In this document: piece after piece, positions 12,476 to 26,130 of the stretch
Layout: every line of letters begins with the position of its first letter
Position numbering within the stretch: position 1 is the stretch's first letter
NCBI GenBank assembly: GCA_965153355.1
Contig: OZ231127.1
Coordinates: forward strand, 43,276,001-43,340,000
Length of the DNA stretch: 64,000 bases
Direction: 5' to 3'
Source: Flaccisagitta enflata
Lineage: Eukaryota; Chaetognatha; Sagittoidea; Aphragmophora
Notes under the pieces: generated by a model
The model's database searches: none
What the model was told of the DNA's origin: nothing
The model's input: the letters and a program-made list of their open reading frames with translations, nothing else
Made by a program: the position numbers and the translations under genes

Positions 12476-13475
12476 ATCAACGCCGGAAGAAAAGCCTTTC
12501 TTTTTGAGTTCTTTTTTTGTTTTGACTGCTGCGGCTATGTTGGGCTGTAAAGTTAGGTCGTTGTTTTATTTCTTTTTTCCTCTAAGCCAGCTTTCCGACG
12601 TTTATATGTGTGCTTTTATGTATTCTCCAATGATGTGACTTTTTCCAAGTCGAAGATGTTAGGTAGCACTTAACTTCAAAACACGGTGTCGGGTTTCCAA
12701 ACACGCATCCGCAGAAATATTTTGCCCGGTTGTACCTCAATACAAATCCCTTTTTCGATGAAAGCCCATTTCGTGATTAAAGTGGGCTATAATTTTCCCT
12801 TTTCCAATTCCTCTTTTAAAATGGCGTTGTTGTCGGCTTTGTTGTAGTCGGTTTTTTCTCTCCGATTCAGTCGTGCGCATCTGAAGTCGCTTTTTCCAGA
12901 ATATTTGTCGCTGATGATGTTGACAACGTTGTTATCCTCGTCGTCGTTGCTGATGTTGCTGTTATTGTCATGATTGTTAATGGTAATATCATTTTTCTTT
13001 CTCTCTCGTTGTTGTCGTTGATTGAAATCGGTCCAATTTTTTTGATGGAACCTTTCGTCTTTTTTCCTTTATTCTTTCTCTCTCCATTTTAATTTTTTTC
13101 ATGATTCTTTTTTTTGAAATCCTGTAATTTATAAAAACTGTGGAATTAAAAAGAGAAAATGATTAATGACTTTTGAAGGGCCGCTGAGAGGAAAGAGTTT
13201 GGCCGTTGACCCCCCCCCTTTGGACGACGCGCTTCAGGGGAAATCATTTCCAGTATATAGAGCCGGTTGGAGCAAAAATACAAAACAATTCCCCTCACGA
13301 TCATTCAACCAACAAAGTGTATTTGTCCAAAACAAACAAGAGAGTTTAACATGTTTCATGGGGATCTTTAAAAAATCTCTAAAACGGCAATGAAATAATG
13401 GATATAGAAAATTCTTAAAAGCTGAAACTATGCCTCCTTGGAACAATTTATCTTACGAACAATATATGGTTAAGT
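12476..13475. other. no gene seen
   Basis: Unique sequence with GTT/GTC-rich patches (12820-13020). No feature can be supported. Confidence 0.4.
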
Positions 13476-14102
13476 AGCAGCCCAAAGGCAGTCAGTGGTC
13501 AGCGGTACCCTTGCCCTGCTTGAGTATAGTAGTATGTGATTTTTGTTGAGAGGGAGCAGGGCAGCGGCCCCAAAGGGGACAAAGTCCTGTAGAACACAGA
13601 GGGAATCTGTCCGTCCGTCCATCCGTCCGTCTGTACGTCCGTATGTCCTTACCTACGTCCCCCCCTGCCCCATCCTCAGGGTTTCGTGTCCTTTGGGGCC
13701 TATCCTGACCCAAATTCTGCCAAATAGCCCAAATCCAAGCAATATAGCCCAAATCTAAGCAAAATGGCCCAAATCCAAACAAAATGGCCCAAATCCAAAC
13801 AAAATGACCCAAATCTGGTCAGAATTTAGGTATTAGAGGCCACAACATAGATCTGTGGGGCCAAAATGACGGACCGCAGGCCAGAATTGGAGTTTTCTGG
13901 CCAGATTGGGGCCATTTTGCTTGGATTTGGGCCATTTTGCTTAGATTTGGGCCATATTACTTGGATTTGGGCTATTTGGCAGAATTTGGGTCAGAAAAGG
14001 AGACAAAGCCCTGAGGACGGACAGACATGCGTACAAACAGACGGCCAGATTCCCCCTATGTTCTACAGGACTTCGTCCCCTTTGGGGCCGCTGCCCAAAA
14101 AC
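13476..14102. mobile_element. family P inverted-repeat element, copy 2
   Basis: Left: GGCAGTCAGTGGTCAGCGG, CCTTGCCCTGC, then GGCAGCGGCCCCAAAGGGG and CCTGTAGAACACAGAGGG followed by GTCC repeats. Right: CCCCCTATGTTCTACAGG, CTTCGTCCCCTTTGGGGCCG and CTGCCCAAAAA. The core holds two inverted blocks of a 16-21 bp unit, CCCAAATCCAAGCAAAATGG, at 13690-13815 and 13905-13990. This unit is unrelated to the one in other copies. Confidence 0.85.
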
Positions 14103-14928
14103 CATTGGCATCGCCTTATTCTCTCTATGTGTTGCTATACTTCTTTGTGACGATAAGTTAGAATTTGCTTTCTTGAGAATAACTTTCTGAAAATTATCTA
14201 TTGGCGAAAAAAAAGGATGTTCTTTGTCATCTTTAACATTACCTTCTATTTATTCAACTAATGCTCTCTTGAAGTCTCAGCTCACTCCATTGATGAGCTC
14301 TCCCACTCTGATCATGTTAAAGTTAAGGTATGAGATGTACTTTGCATGATAACGCATTGATCAAGATGAATCGTATTTATGGTTATCTGCAAAATCTGCT
14401 CTGTCATTGCAAGCAAACAGCACGCAATGATCCAGACCAAACTTTATGGTAAATATGAACTATTTTCACACCAGATTTTATGGAAAGCGATTATGTTTTC
14501 ATACACACACACACACACACACACACACCAATATACAGAGAAAAGAAAACAAAATGCGGTGGACACAAATCTTTTCAATGCCACTTATCACGTTCATGGT
14601 TTCCGACTTGATTACACCTACTTACGCCCAGACGTTTTCAAATTCAACTTCTTAACGTTTCTCTTATTCTACTTTCTCTGTTATACAAAATAATGACCAT
14701 ATGACGTAAACGGTGGCGCACCGGACGATACCATAAATAAACAAATGAATAAAAAAACGAGAATGTTTGCCTACTCGTGGCGATAAATTAAACGCAGTTT
14801 ACTCGAGTTAATGATTTGGAATAAATGATGGGCGTAAATATCATTGGATGGTCTCGGAATTAATACCGAGTATTTGTTCCATTAATTTCTCTCACGGCAT
14901 CAACGAAGAGCGCTTGTGAGTCGGTATT
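14103..14928. other. no gene seen; short (AC)n tract
   Basis: AT-leaning unique sequence with (AC)12 at about 14503-14528. Confidence 0.5.
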
Positions 14929-15330
14929 AATGGTTAAACCGTGAAAATGTCAAGTGTCGTTATTGATATTGTGTAAATTTGTATGCTTGTATGCATGAAT
15001 GGCTTAACCTTGAAAATGTCAAGTGTTGTTATAGATATTGGGTATTTGTAAGCTTGTATATATTAATGGCTAAACCGTGAAAATGTCAAGTGTTGTTTTT
15101 GATATTGGATATTTGTATGCTTGCATGCATTTCTGGCCAAACCGTGAATATGTCAAGTGTTGCTATTGATAATGGGTACTTGTATTCTTGTGTACGTACA
15201 TAAATGGCTAAACCGTGAAAATGTCAAGTGTTGTCATTTATATTGGATATTTGTATGCTTGCATGCATTAATGGCTAAACCGTGAAAATGTCAAGTGTCG
15301 TTATTGATATTGGGTACTTACATGCTTGTG
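14929..15330. repeat. minisatellite, ~67 bp unit, six copies
   Basis: Each unit has AATGGCTAAACCGTGAAAATG, TCAAGTGTTGTTATTGATATT and GTATGCTTGTATGCAT with a few substitutions. Starts fall near 14929, 14998, 15065, 15131, 15203 and 15270. Confidence 0.88.
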
Positions 15331-15592
15331 TGGGTGTAAGTGTCAATCTTTATGGTGGTGACTCAAAGAATGTCAAGTTCAAATCGAAATGACATTTATC
15401 TCTCGTGTCCCGTATTGATTCCAATATTGATTACTGAAGAATAACTATTTTTTCCTATGGTATCTCTACCAGTGAGAAAAAAAATTTCAAATGAGATGAC
15501 CCACAGTCGGGCGCTTTTGAACGCAAGAAAAGAGACTGAAATAGAAACTATATGAGTAAGGATATCGGAAAGACCAGCAAAAATCAGATTAC
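15331..15592. other. no gene seen
   Basis: Unique sequence between two repeats, with nothing recognisable in it. Confidence 0.4.
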
Positions 15593-15687
15593 GAACAAAC
15601 AAACAAACAAACAAACAAACAAACAAACAAACAAACAAACAAACAAACAAACAAACAAACAAACAAACAAACAAACAAACAAACAAA
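15593..15687. repeat. (AAAC)n microsatellite
   Basis: About 23 AAAC units. Confidence 0.96.
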
Positions 15688-16004
15688 TAAAACAAACAAA
15701 CATAAAAACAACGGTTGATGATGAATTCGGCAATGAATTCGGATATTAAGGCGCGTGTACGTTGCACGAAAAACCCGCTATCCGATCGTCGAGTTCCAAG
15801 ATTGTGGCAAAAAATATGATCTCGAAATAGGCCATCCTGTGTTAGTAAATGAATAGTCGGTCTGATGACTTTAACGGATAAACTTTTTTTCATTTTTCAT
15901 CCTAGTTTAAGACGTCCTTCGTAGATGTTATAAAGCGTTCGAGAACATCGAGAAATGGAGGATGAGAGTGGAAAAAAATGATGATAAGCCAGCAGGAGAA
16001 AAAG

Positions 16005-16083
16005 AAAGAAAAGAAAAGAAAAGAAAAGAAAAGAAAAGAAAAGAAAAGAAAAGAAAAGAAAAGAAAAGAAAAGAAAAGAAAAG
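16005..16083. repeat. (AAAAG)n microsatellite
   Basis: Sixteen perfect pentanucleotide units. Confidence 0.95.
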
Positions 16084-16232
16084 ATGAGGAGGGTAAGGAG
16101 GAGGAAAGGAAGAACCCTGCGAGACCCACACTTATCTATGAGACCAAAGGCGTAGGCCTAAGGAACGCAGTGTCAAGTCCTAGAGAAGGCGCGTGGGGGG
16201 TGGGCAACATAATAAAGGCGAAGAGGTGGAAA

Positions 16233-16322
16233 GAGAAGAAGAAGAAGAAGAAGAAGAAGAAGAAGAAGAAGAAGAAGAAGAAGAAGAAGAAGAAGAAGAA
16301 GAAGAAGAAGAAGAAGAAGAAA
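16233..16322. repeat. (GAA)n microsatellite
   Basis: About 29 GAA units, followed by about 1 kb of purine-rich sequence. Confidence 0.95.
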
Positions 16323-16876
16323 ACTAACATAAGGAGAGGAAATGTAAATGAAAAGTCAATGTACGAAGAAAACTTGAGCACGAGGCGGAAAAAGAAAGAG
16401 GCAGAAGGACAAAGCTTGAACAAACAAAGGAGAGAGAAAACATTTAGAAGAAATGGAGGAAGGCTAAATACTGAAACTGGGAGTCTGGCTAAGAAAGAGA
16501 GAAATAAAAACAAAGAAGATGAACGGCAAGCAAGAGAGGCACAAAGAAAGCAGTTGAAAAAAAAGTTTTTTTCCTCAGCAGGAAGAATTGAAAATAAAGG
16601 AAAGTTTTAATGATAGAAAGAAAAACAGAGGGGGAGGAAGAAAAATCAACAGGAAGGAAGAAAGGAAGAAAGAAAGGAAGAAAGAAAGAAAGGAGAAATG
16701 TGGGAAGGAAGACTACAGAGAGGGGAGACAGAAAGAAACTTCAATTTGAACAAGAAGAGAGAGTAAAGACAGAAAGAAAAACGATGCAAAGCTATGGGAA
16801 AATTGCGATTGCAAACAAAGCCCAGGAAGGAAAACCTAGGACCTGAAACGCAAGATGTTAACAGGAGAAAGAGAGA

Positions 16877-16968
<92 letters not shown>

Positions 16969-17345
16969 AATAGACAGATATATAGAGTAAGAGAGTGAGC
17001 TAAGACAGGAAGAAAAAGCGTTACAGATAGAGAGAAAGACAGATGGTAACGAAATGGCCTAACAGAATGAAAGCAAGAGAAGTGAGAACCTAAGACACAC
17101 ATACGAAGACGAAGACACAAACCGAAAGACCATTGAGATGACCATAATTTTGCGCTTTACGCTTGAATCTTGGCTAAGGCTGGAAAAAATAGGGACGAAA
17201 ACGAGAAAGAAGGAAGAGAAGAAAAAAGAAAATTGGAGAAAAGAAAAAGATAAGGCTAGGAACAAAAATGGTCCGGAACTTGGAAAAGAAAATAGAGGAC
17301 GAGAAGGAAAGAAAAACAAGAAGAGGGAGAGAGAACACACATAAG
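16323..17345. repeat. purine-rich block with (GA)n
   Basis: About 1 kb in which the plus strand is strongly purine-biased (GAAAG, GGAAG words, short AAAGG repeats at 16655-16695), with a near-perfect (GA)n at 16868-16965. The open frames across it are Lys/Glu/Arg-rich and look like by-products of the composition. Confidence 0.7.
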
Positions 17346-18052
17346 ATTTGGACCTTTTGAAGGTTTATATAGAACCTCAGGGAACTCCATGATAAGACTC
17401 AGGTCGAAAACCATGACTCTGGATTTCAATGCCCTGGCACACATCCCGCCAGAGATTGGACAGGAAAGCGCCATGGAGCTTTATGGTAAAGCCGCTTTAT
17501 ACTCGTTGAGTGTGAACGCTGACTTGTCGATCACGATGCTTATGTTGAGAAGGACAACGAAACACCACGGACTCAAGAGCAAAAGAAATTCGCCTATATA
17601 AGGCTATAGCAGATAAAGTAATGTGGCTCCTCATGTTCTTTTATTATATTCAATTTATGTCAATTAGAGATAACATTTGTTGGTCCTTTGGCAGCCGTTA
17701 TTGCGGTATTCGACTGAGACATAAACATTGGCCACAACAATGTTCTATTTATGAGTATAGATTCCGCTTGTGGGACAAATTTTCCTACCATAGATGGATC
17801 ATGAACATTAGACAAGTGTTAAAGAATTGCTTTATCATCATCTCTTTCCTTTTCTCCTTAGAGTCTTTGCTCCTTCTCCTCTTTTCCTCCTTCCCCTCCT
17901 CTTCTCCCTCCTCCTCTTCATCCTCCTTCGACACCTTCTTCTCCCAGTTAAGCTCAAAGCAAAAAGAGAGAAAAGCTTAAGCGAATTTCTTCCTCCATTT
18001 TGTGAGTGGAATCTAAATTAGTCCTCACATCCTCGAAGAAGGGAATGAGGTG
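17346..18052. other. no gene seen
   Basis: Unique sequence, with a pyrimidine-rich stretch at 17835-17950. No exon with both splice signals and a convincing peptide was found. Confidence 0.4.
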
Positions 18053-18310
18053 GAAGAAGAAGAAGACGAAGAAGAAGAAGAAGAAGAAGAAGAAGAAGAA
18101 GAAGAAGAAGAAAAAGAAGAAGATGAAGAAGAAGAGGAAGAAGAAGCGGAAGAAGAAGAAGAACAAGAAGAAGAAGAAGAAGAAGAAGAAGAAGAAGAAG
18201 AAGAAGAAGAAGAAGAAGAAGAAGAAGAAGAAGAAGAAGAAGAAGAAGGAGAAGAAGAAGAAGAAGAAGAAGAAGAAGAAGAAGAAGAAGAAGAAGAAGA
18301 AGAAGAAAAA
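18053..18310. repeat. (GAA)n microsatellite
   Basis: About 258 bp of GAA with a few GAT/GCG/CAA interruptions. Confidence 0.95.
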
Positions 18311-18584
18311 AAAGATGAGAAGAAGATGAAGAGGAAGAAGAAGAGGGAGAGGAGGAAGAGAAAGAGAAGGGGTGGCAATAGGAGGGAACTCGCTCAAATT
18401 ATCTTCCTCTTAGTCCCACTTTTGGTTATTCTGTTTAATGGGAAGTCTAGTAATGGTATCTGGGCGAAAAAGACACAATCGCTGATAAACATAAACTTTG
18501 GCACGCAGTCACAAACACACGGACACACAAGTGTATGGATGATTTTCTTTGATCACTTTTTCTGTTTCTGTTTTCTGTTTTTAA

Positions 18585-19328
18585 AATATTCTAAGGAGAA
18601 CTAAATTCTTTTCTAATGGTGCGTCTGCATTGACCATTTTATTTGGGTATTTCATCTGGATATCAATATCCGGATATTCTACATAGTGAATTTGCAACAT
18701 TTACTATACTAAATATCCGGATATTAATACCCAAATAGAATATCCGAATAAGCTGATTAATGCAGACACACCTTAAATATGGCAAAGTACTTTATACCCC
18801 TTCATGGTGACCTATCATCCCATGATATATCTTCTTGAAGATGAATTCCCATTCCTCCAATCAGTAAGATTTCCCTTTAACACAAAATAGTATAAATTGT
18901 CCATATTCCCACCCCAATAGTTTAATTGAGAGGAGGGGTAACAGCTAGAAAGTCGGATCCCCATAGTTCCTTTTTTTCAATTGGATTTAACCTTTGCTGA
19001 ATTGACTATCCCTGTCAATGCCAGAAGTCAGCACTAACATCTATCCCTTAACCAAATAGCTATAATGAAAAATTATAATTGTTTGAGAGATAAGACAAAA
19101 GTCTTGTTTTCTGCATAAAAATTACTTATCCAAAGGTTTTGAATTTCAGTAACCACTAAACTTAGGTCGTACCTAAAATTGGATATGTAAGTATATGAGT
19201 GGAAGCATATACTATACAGAAATGAGTAGCTTTTGAATGTTTTATTTTACTTTTATATGTTGAGTCTATTTTTCAAAAACATTTTTCTAAAGTTTTTTGT
19301 AAGATAATTTTTGTTGCACATTTCATAT
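18585..19328 (+). mobile_element. dispersed repeat R, copy 1 (interrupted)
   Basis: About 590 bp closely matching 53253-53850 in the opposite orientation (shared words include ATATGGCAAAGTACTTTATA, CTTCATGGTGACCTATCATC and CATTTCTGTATAGTATATGC complement). This copy is split by the insertion at 18617-18773. No coding capacity or terminal repeats were recognised, so the type is unknown. Confidence 0.85.
18617..18773. mobile_element. PIF/Harbinger-like MITE, 157 bp
   Basis: Inverted ends of the form GGTGYGTCTGCATTRA, flanked on both sides by TAA (18614-18616 and 18774-18776). The other copy of repeat R at 53.8 kb has the empty site with a single TAA. A 3-bp TWA duplication is typical of PIF/Harbinger elements. 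The interior is also palindromic (TATTTGGGTATT ... AATACCCAAATA, with paired ATATCCGGATATT words). Confidence 0.85.
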
Positions 19329-20085
19329 GTGAACATACGAGACACTTAATCTATGTGTCGTTACGAATCCGTGCAAAAAGAAAAAAGAAAAAAAGAAAAA
19401 AATCACGAACACCAAAGCACATCAACAATACGTTATGCACCAGGTGGTCCATGTGTCATTGTGGTCAGCCGGTCACGGTAGACGTTATGGCAGCCGTCGG
19501 GCCAATCAGTAGGACAGCATGTTGTCATTTAATGGTAATCAGCGGGATAGGTTGGACCCATTTGAGGCATAGACGACCACTAGATACGTTGAGTTAATGA
19601 GTTATGCTGAGAACCTTTTTAGAACTAATATCATTTCATGCCTTCCACCGATTGGTAAAGTAACTAGGTCCCGCAAAAAATGTACTTGTTCAGTGGTAAA
19701 CCGAGCGACCCTCGCACGAACGAAATGGGGTGACCGATTGAAGAAGACACAGACACACAAAGGGACAGACGTATATATTTCTTTAGAGATTTATCCATGA
19801 TGAGATAAACGAAGGCCATGTAGGATGTAAGATGCTGACCAACGAACTAGCTAACCAACCAACCAATCAACCAATGGACAGAGCCTCTCATCGACGTGCT
19901 TTGGTGCATGTAAAAAGCTGAAAACACCGATTCTGAAGAGACAGAAATGCGAAATTGAAAGGATAATAATGAGGGTGGACAAAAATGTTCCTGGATTTCA
20001 TTTTCGTTTCAATTTCCGGGATAAAAGAATGAAAATTCTCCTTTATGTCCAACAAGGCCGAATACATCTTAATACTAAAAAAGAT
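19329..20085. other. no gene seen; possible decayed family H fragment
   Basis: Positions 19830-19915 carry CCAACCAACCAATCAACCAA and GGACAGAGCCTCTCATCGACGTGC, like the array and pre-hairpin phrase of family H, but the hairpin is not intact. Confidence 0.4.
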
Positions 20086-20400
<315 letters not shown>

Positions 20401-20882
20401 AGAAAAAGGAAAAAGATAGAGAGCAATGAAAGAATGACAGAAAGAAAGAAAACAAGTCAGAAAGAAAAAGAAAATTGGATAGCATGATAACGACACGTTG
20501 ATAGCATTTCTAGGATGGCATTTCCTTTCCTGGGAGAAGCGGCCTTCGAATGAGATCGTTTTTGCAGTTTCGAAAGAGAAAAAGAAAATTATGGTGCGAT
20601 GGAAAAGGATTTTGCAAGGTCTGAAGACATGAAGAAAAGAGGGGAGGAAGAGGAAGACAAGGAGGAGGAGGAAGAAGAAGAAGAAGAGGAAAGGATAATA
20701 GAGGATGAGGAGGCTAAAAAGGGAAAAGAAAGAGAAGAATGGAACGGAGGAAATGGTCTCATATGCAATAACATAAAGGATCAAAAGCAGCAGAATGCAT
20801 GTTGATAAGAGTTGATATGTCATTAGATGAATAAGCAAACAAAGTGGCATAAATGTCAAACGCGACTGATTGGTGGTCAGTA
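20401..20882. other. no gene seen; purine-rich
   Basis: Purine-rich plus strand (20580-20740) continuing from the AAAG tract. Nothing else is recognised. Confidence 0.4.
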
Positions 20883-21340
20883 GGGCAAGGGCAATACGTG
20901 GTCAGCGATACCCGTTGCCCTGCTTTGCACGATTGTGAATGAGTGAGGGGAAGCAGGGCGGCGGCCCCGAAGGGGACAAAGTCCTGTAGAACACAAGGGG
21001 ACTTTTGTTCATTCTGCCTGAGATGAGATGGTGTAGAGGACTGATTGAGGGCCTTTAAGAGCCTGAAGGCTTCCCTTAGGTGGGAGAAAGCTATCTAGGC
21101 TGATTTGAAGCCTAAGGTTGATTTGAGGCCGAAAGGGGCGGATTTGAAGTCTGAGTGGGCTGATTTGAGGTCAAAGAGGGCTGATGTAAGACCTGAGAAA
21201 GCCAATTTCAGGCATGAGAGGGCTGATTTGAGGCTGGAGAGCGATAAATCAAGGCCTGAGAGGACCAATTTGAGGTCTAAGAGGACCATTTTGGGGCCTG
21301 AGAGGCCTGACTTGAGGCCCGAGAGGATAAGTTCAGTGCA
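20883..21340. mobile_element. family P element, copy 3 (right arm missing)
   Basis: The left arm is intact: GGCAATACGTGGTCAGCG, CCGTTGCCCTGC, GGCGGCGGCCCCGAAGGGG, CCTGTAGAACACAAGGGG. The core (21100-21330) is a ~21-bp tandem array of GGCTGATTTGAGGTC-type units. The right inverted arm is not found before 21400. Confidence 0.75.
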
Positions 21341-21680
21341 GTAATTGCTGTCAAAAGTCCCAAATCCTTCCAAAATGAACTAATGAGTTTTTTGGAATGA
21401 ACTTGGAACATCACATTTAATGGTCACGGTTTTGACTGTTCTGGGCAATCTGGGGAAATCCTTTAATGATTATTTGCTCCTAAATCCTCAACAGTGGCAA
21501 TTACAGAACACAACAATTAATGTTTTCTCTTTTTTATTCAACTTCATTTAATTCAGGATTTCCCCATCTCCTTGGTCAAAAACTGCGCACTTCACCAGTC
21601 AATGTACCATGTAAATGTCCGTCAAATTTGCCATTTTCTTTCCCCTCAGGGCCATTCTCGAAAACACAGATTTGGGGAAG

Positions 21681-21880
21681 TGGGCCCATGCTCTGCTTGA
21701 GTCGTTTGTGGTTTCAAGTTGAGACGGGGAGCAGGGAAGCGGCCCTGTAGGGAATGAAGTCCTATAGAACACTGGGGGGATCTGTCCGTCCACCTGTCCG
21801 TCCATCCATCCATCCATCCGTCCATCCAAGAATTAGGTCCCATAGACAGAGATCTGGACATTGGAGGCTGGTATCTGTCC
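21681..21880. mobile_element. family P fragment, left arm only
   Basis: Shows GCAGGGAAGCGGCCC, GAAGTCCTATAGAACACTGG and then a (GTCC/ATCC)n array at 21780-21828. Confidence 0.65.
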
Positions 21881-22111
21881 AATTCAATTTAAGCATATAA
21901 TATAGTAATGATATGGAAAATTGACAAATTGAAAAAAAGCAAAAACATTTCATCTCAAATTGAAACTTTGGAAAATCCATAACATAACTTGGACAACATG
22001 AAAGAAAAAATGCAGAAACTTTTTATCTCCCATTGAAGTAATAGTTTATAAATCAAAAATATCCATCATTGTAATTACATAAAAAAATTACATGTTACAC
22101 ATCACCAGCTT

Positions 22112-22325
22112 ACAATATCGTTGCGGATAGATGAGCAGTGACGTTTAACCACCATCAACACCCCATCCCACACACACGCACACGCACAGACAATCCCAAC
22201 TTCAGCCTCATAAGTGTGAGTTTTCACACTTTTCAACTCGATCATTTTTGACCAACCGACGAACCAATGGATGGACCAACCGACGACCAGACAAAGCCTC
22301 TTACAGAGTTGCCTGTCCGCAACTG
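22112..22325 (+). mobile_element. family H element
   Basis: Starts CAATATCGTTGCGGATAG, has a CCCATCCCACACACAC block, a CTTTTCAACTCGATC box, a GACCAACC array and the CAAAGCCTCTTACAGAG phrase. It ends in hairpin AGTTGCCTGTCCGCAACT (22307-22324). Confidence 0.8.
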
Positions 22326-22391
22326 AGGATAATGAAAACTTTTCATCTCCCATTATAATGAGATTGAAAATTGACAAAAAATAGAAGAGAA

Positions 22392-22520
22392 TAGGCAACG
22401 AAGGAGACGAAGTCCTGTGGGAGGGGGGGGGGTAGACAAACAGACGGGCACACGGATGGACGAACAGATTCCCCCTCTGCAATCTGCTCTACAGGACTTA
22501 GTTCCCTTCGGAACCGCTGA
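22392..22520. mobile_element. family P, short palindromic copy
   Basis: GGAGACGAAGTCCTGTGGG and CTCTACAGGACTTAGTTCCC face each other with only a G run and a GGAC array between them. It is directly followed by the GAA tract. Confidence 0.65.
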
Positions 22521-22534
22521 CGAAAAAGTAAAAG

Positions 22535-22649
22535 AGAAGAAGAAGAAGAAGAAGAAGAAGAAGAAGAAGAAGAAGAAGAAGAAGAAGAAGAAGAAGAAGA
22601 AGAAGAAGAAGAAGAAGAAGAAGAAGAAGAAGAAGAAGAAGAAGAAGAA

Positions 22650-22681
<32 letters not shown>

Positions 22682-22718
22682 AGAAGAGGAAGAAGAAAAA
22701 AATGAAGAAGAAGAAGAT
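22535..22718. repeat. (GAA)n microsatellite
   Basis: About 184 bp of GAA with a few GGA/AAA interruptions towards the end. Confidence 0.95.
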
Positions 22719-23059
22719 GAGGAAATAGTAGAATAGGTAGTGAAACAGAGCAATAGACAAGCAAACAGACGAAATGCTTGATAGCTATAAAGTGAAAGAC
22801 ACAAAATATCAGATGGAAAGACCCAACTGACAAACAGCAGAAAGATGAGGTATGAAGTGTAATGAATGGCTAATGGACTGGTGATTTTTGTAGCAAGACC
22901 AAAAAGGCAAACTGGTGCGGTCGGCAGACCATTGATGGTGGATCGCATGAAAAGGGATTGAAAGAAAGGTATTCTACAGAGTAATTTTACCTGAGCAAGC
23001 CCTTATAAATGGACCCCCTATCACGGACGGGTGGGCAGGGGCAGTAAAAGAAAAACAGG

Positions 23060-23395
<336 letters not shown>

Positions 23396-23702
23396 ACCGT
23401 TCAAAAAAGTTGCCGACCGACCGACCGACTACTCTGGACTCGCGTGTCCGCGACTAAAAAACGAACCGGCGATGTTGTAAAGCTTTTTGAAAACAATTGA
23501 AAAAAAATCAAAGAGTTACTTCAAGCGCGGACATAAACCACCGACACGCGTCAGATAATCGTCGTCGCACCATTAAAGCAAGTGGTGACAATCGTGTTGA
23601 CATGGTTCTCGATGAAAACATGACTGTACGCGCTTTGCATAGGTTTGCTTTGATTGTTGCGTCATGACGTCACGAAGCTTCTCTCGCTTCGTTTTCGCTG
23701 AA

Positions 23703-24136
<434 letters not shown>

Positions 24137-24460
24137 AAGAGAGAAACACACAAAGACAGTCCAAAAGAGATAAACCGACCAAAAAAGAACCGACCAAGAA
24201 AGAAAGAAACGAGCCCAAAAGGGCAACAGTCGCGTGCCTCTGTAACAAAAGAGTAAAAACATGGGTGCCTGTAAAAAAATGGTCAAAAATAGAAAGAAAG
24301 AAAGAAAGAGAGAAAAAAAATAAGAGAGAAAGAAAGAAAGACAAAAGGAAGTAAGAAAGAAAGACAAATACAGTAGATACAATTACAAAGAACATGTGAT
24401 TTTTTTCTGTGTTTGGACCTTGTTTCTTTGGAAAGAAAGAGAAAAGGAGGTTACAGAGAA

Positions 24461-24606
24461 CAAGGCCGGATACACGGCCATCAGTTGCGGATGGGTGGGC
24501 AAGGGTGGATATGCGCGTTTTCCCACTTTTCGACTTGTGGACGGACGGACGGACCGACGGACCAACGGACGACAAAGCCTCTTATAGAGTTGCGTGTGCG
24601 CAACTA
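24461..24606 (+). mobile_element. family H element, short copy
   Basis: Complete short copy: ACAAGGCCGGATACACGGCC, GGATGGGTGGGCAAGGG, TTTCCCACTTTTCGACTTG, a perfect GGAC array (24541-24570), CAAAGCCTCTTATAGAG and hairpin AGTTGCGTGTGCGCAACT (24588-24605). At 146 bp it may be the minimal mobile form. Confidence 0.88.
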
Positions 24607-24702
24607 AATAGAGAGAATAAAGCAAAAGAAAGAAGATAAGAAAAAAGTGACCAACGCTACGGTTTTCAAGGACGGATTATGAACTAGCCAAATAGACAGA
24701 AT

Positions 24703-25261
<559 letters not shown>

Positions 25262-25790
25262 TCTGAGGTTGAGTACTGCCCTATGATAGGTGGAACAATA
25301 TGCCTCACTATACCCAAACCCAAACTGAAACATATGGAAGAGGGCCTTGTGAGCCCTCATTGACTAGTTACTACGCGCATCACTCCTAGTTTTCCATTTA
25401 GCAAAACTAACTTGCAAACATCCATTCTGAGTCTAACCCAAAACACTAATGCTTACCAAAATAGATAAGGGCTAATGATTGTTACCTTTATTACCAAAAT
25501 TCAACAAACCACCGGAGGGTTACATTGTTAAGAAACCATACCCTTGAAAGATAGAATCGAGGTCAAGCTTAATGCGACCGCCGGACATTCTTATTACACT
25601 GAGTAGTATGATAGGTGGAACAATATCCCTCACTATACCCGAACTGAAAAATATGGAAGAGGGCCTTGTGAGCCCTCACTGACTAGTTACTACGCGCATC
25701 ACTCCTTGTTTTCAATTTAGCAAAACTAACTTGCAAACATCCATTCTGAGTCTAACCCAAAACACTAATGCTTACCAAAATGTTATTGTT
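25262..25790. repeat. partial tandem duplication, ~340 bp period
   Basis: About 185 bp at 25270-25460 recurs at 25608-25785 with few changes. Each copy contains GAGGGCCTTGTGAGCCCTCA (a hairpin) and ACTAGTTACTACGCGCATCA. Between the copies is a box reading AAACCATACCCTTG, AATCGAGGTC and CGACCGCCGGACATTCT, which recurs at 27.97 kb. No coding or terminal repeat is seen. Confidence 0.85.
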
Positions 25791-25889
25791 TGGGTAGGGT
25801 CAAGTCACTTATTATAAGTTCCCCTATCATCTTATCCTTTCTCACGACGTATTCCTCACTTCTCAGTTTGATCGTCTAACACATGACGA

Positions 25890-26130
25890 TTTTTGCGGAC
25901 ACGCAACTCTATAGGAGGCTTTGTCCGTCCGTCGTCCGTCCATCTGTCCGTTCATTGGTCCGTTCGTGAGCACGCGTTGAAAAGTGGCAAAACGATCGTT
26001 TCAGAAGCTTTATGTGTATGTGTCTGTGTTGGAAGGGGGGTTGGGTGAAGCGTTGGGTGTGGATAGGGGTTGGCAGCCCCTTTCCACCCGTCCGCAACGA
26101 TATTGTGACCCCGCGTCACTTGTTTACTTC
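25890..26130 (-). mobile_element. family H element
   Basis: Read on minus it is a full copy. The plus strand starts with hairpin TTTGCGGACACGCAACTC (25892-25909), TATAGGAGGCTTTGTCCG, a GTCC array, GTTGAAAAGTGGCAAAACG, a TGTGTGTCTGTG/GGGGTTGGG block, CACCCGTCCGCAACGATATT and GCGTCACTTGTTTAC. Confidence 0.85.
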
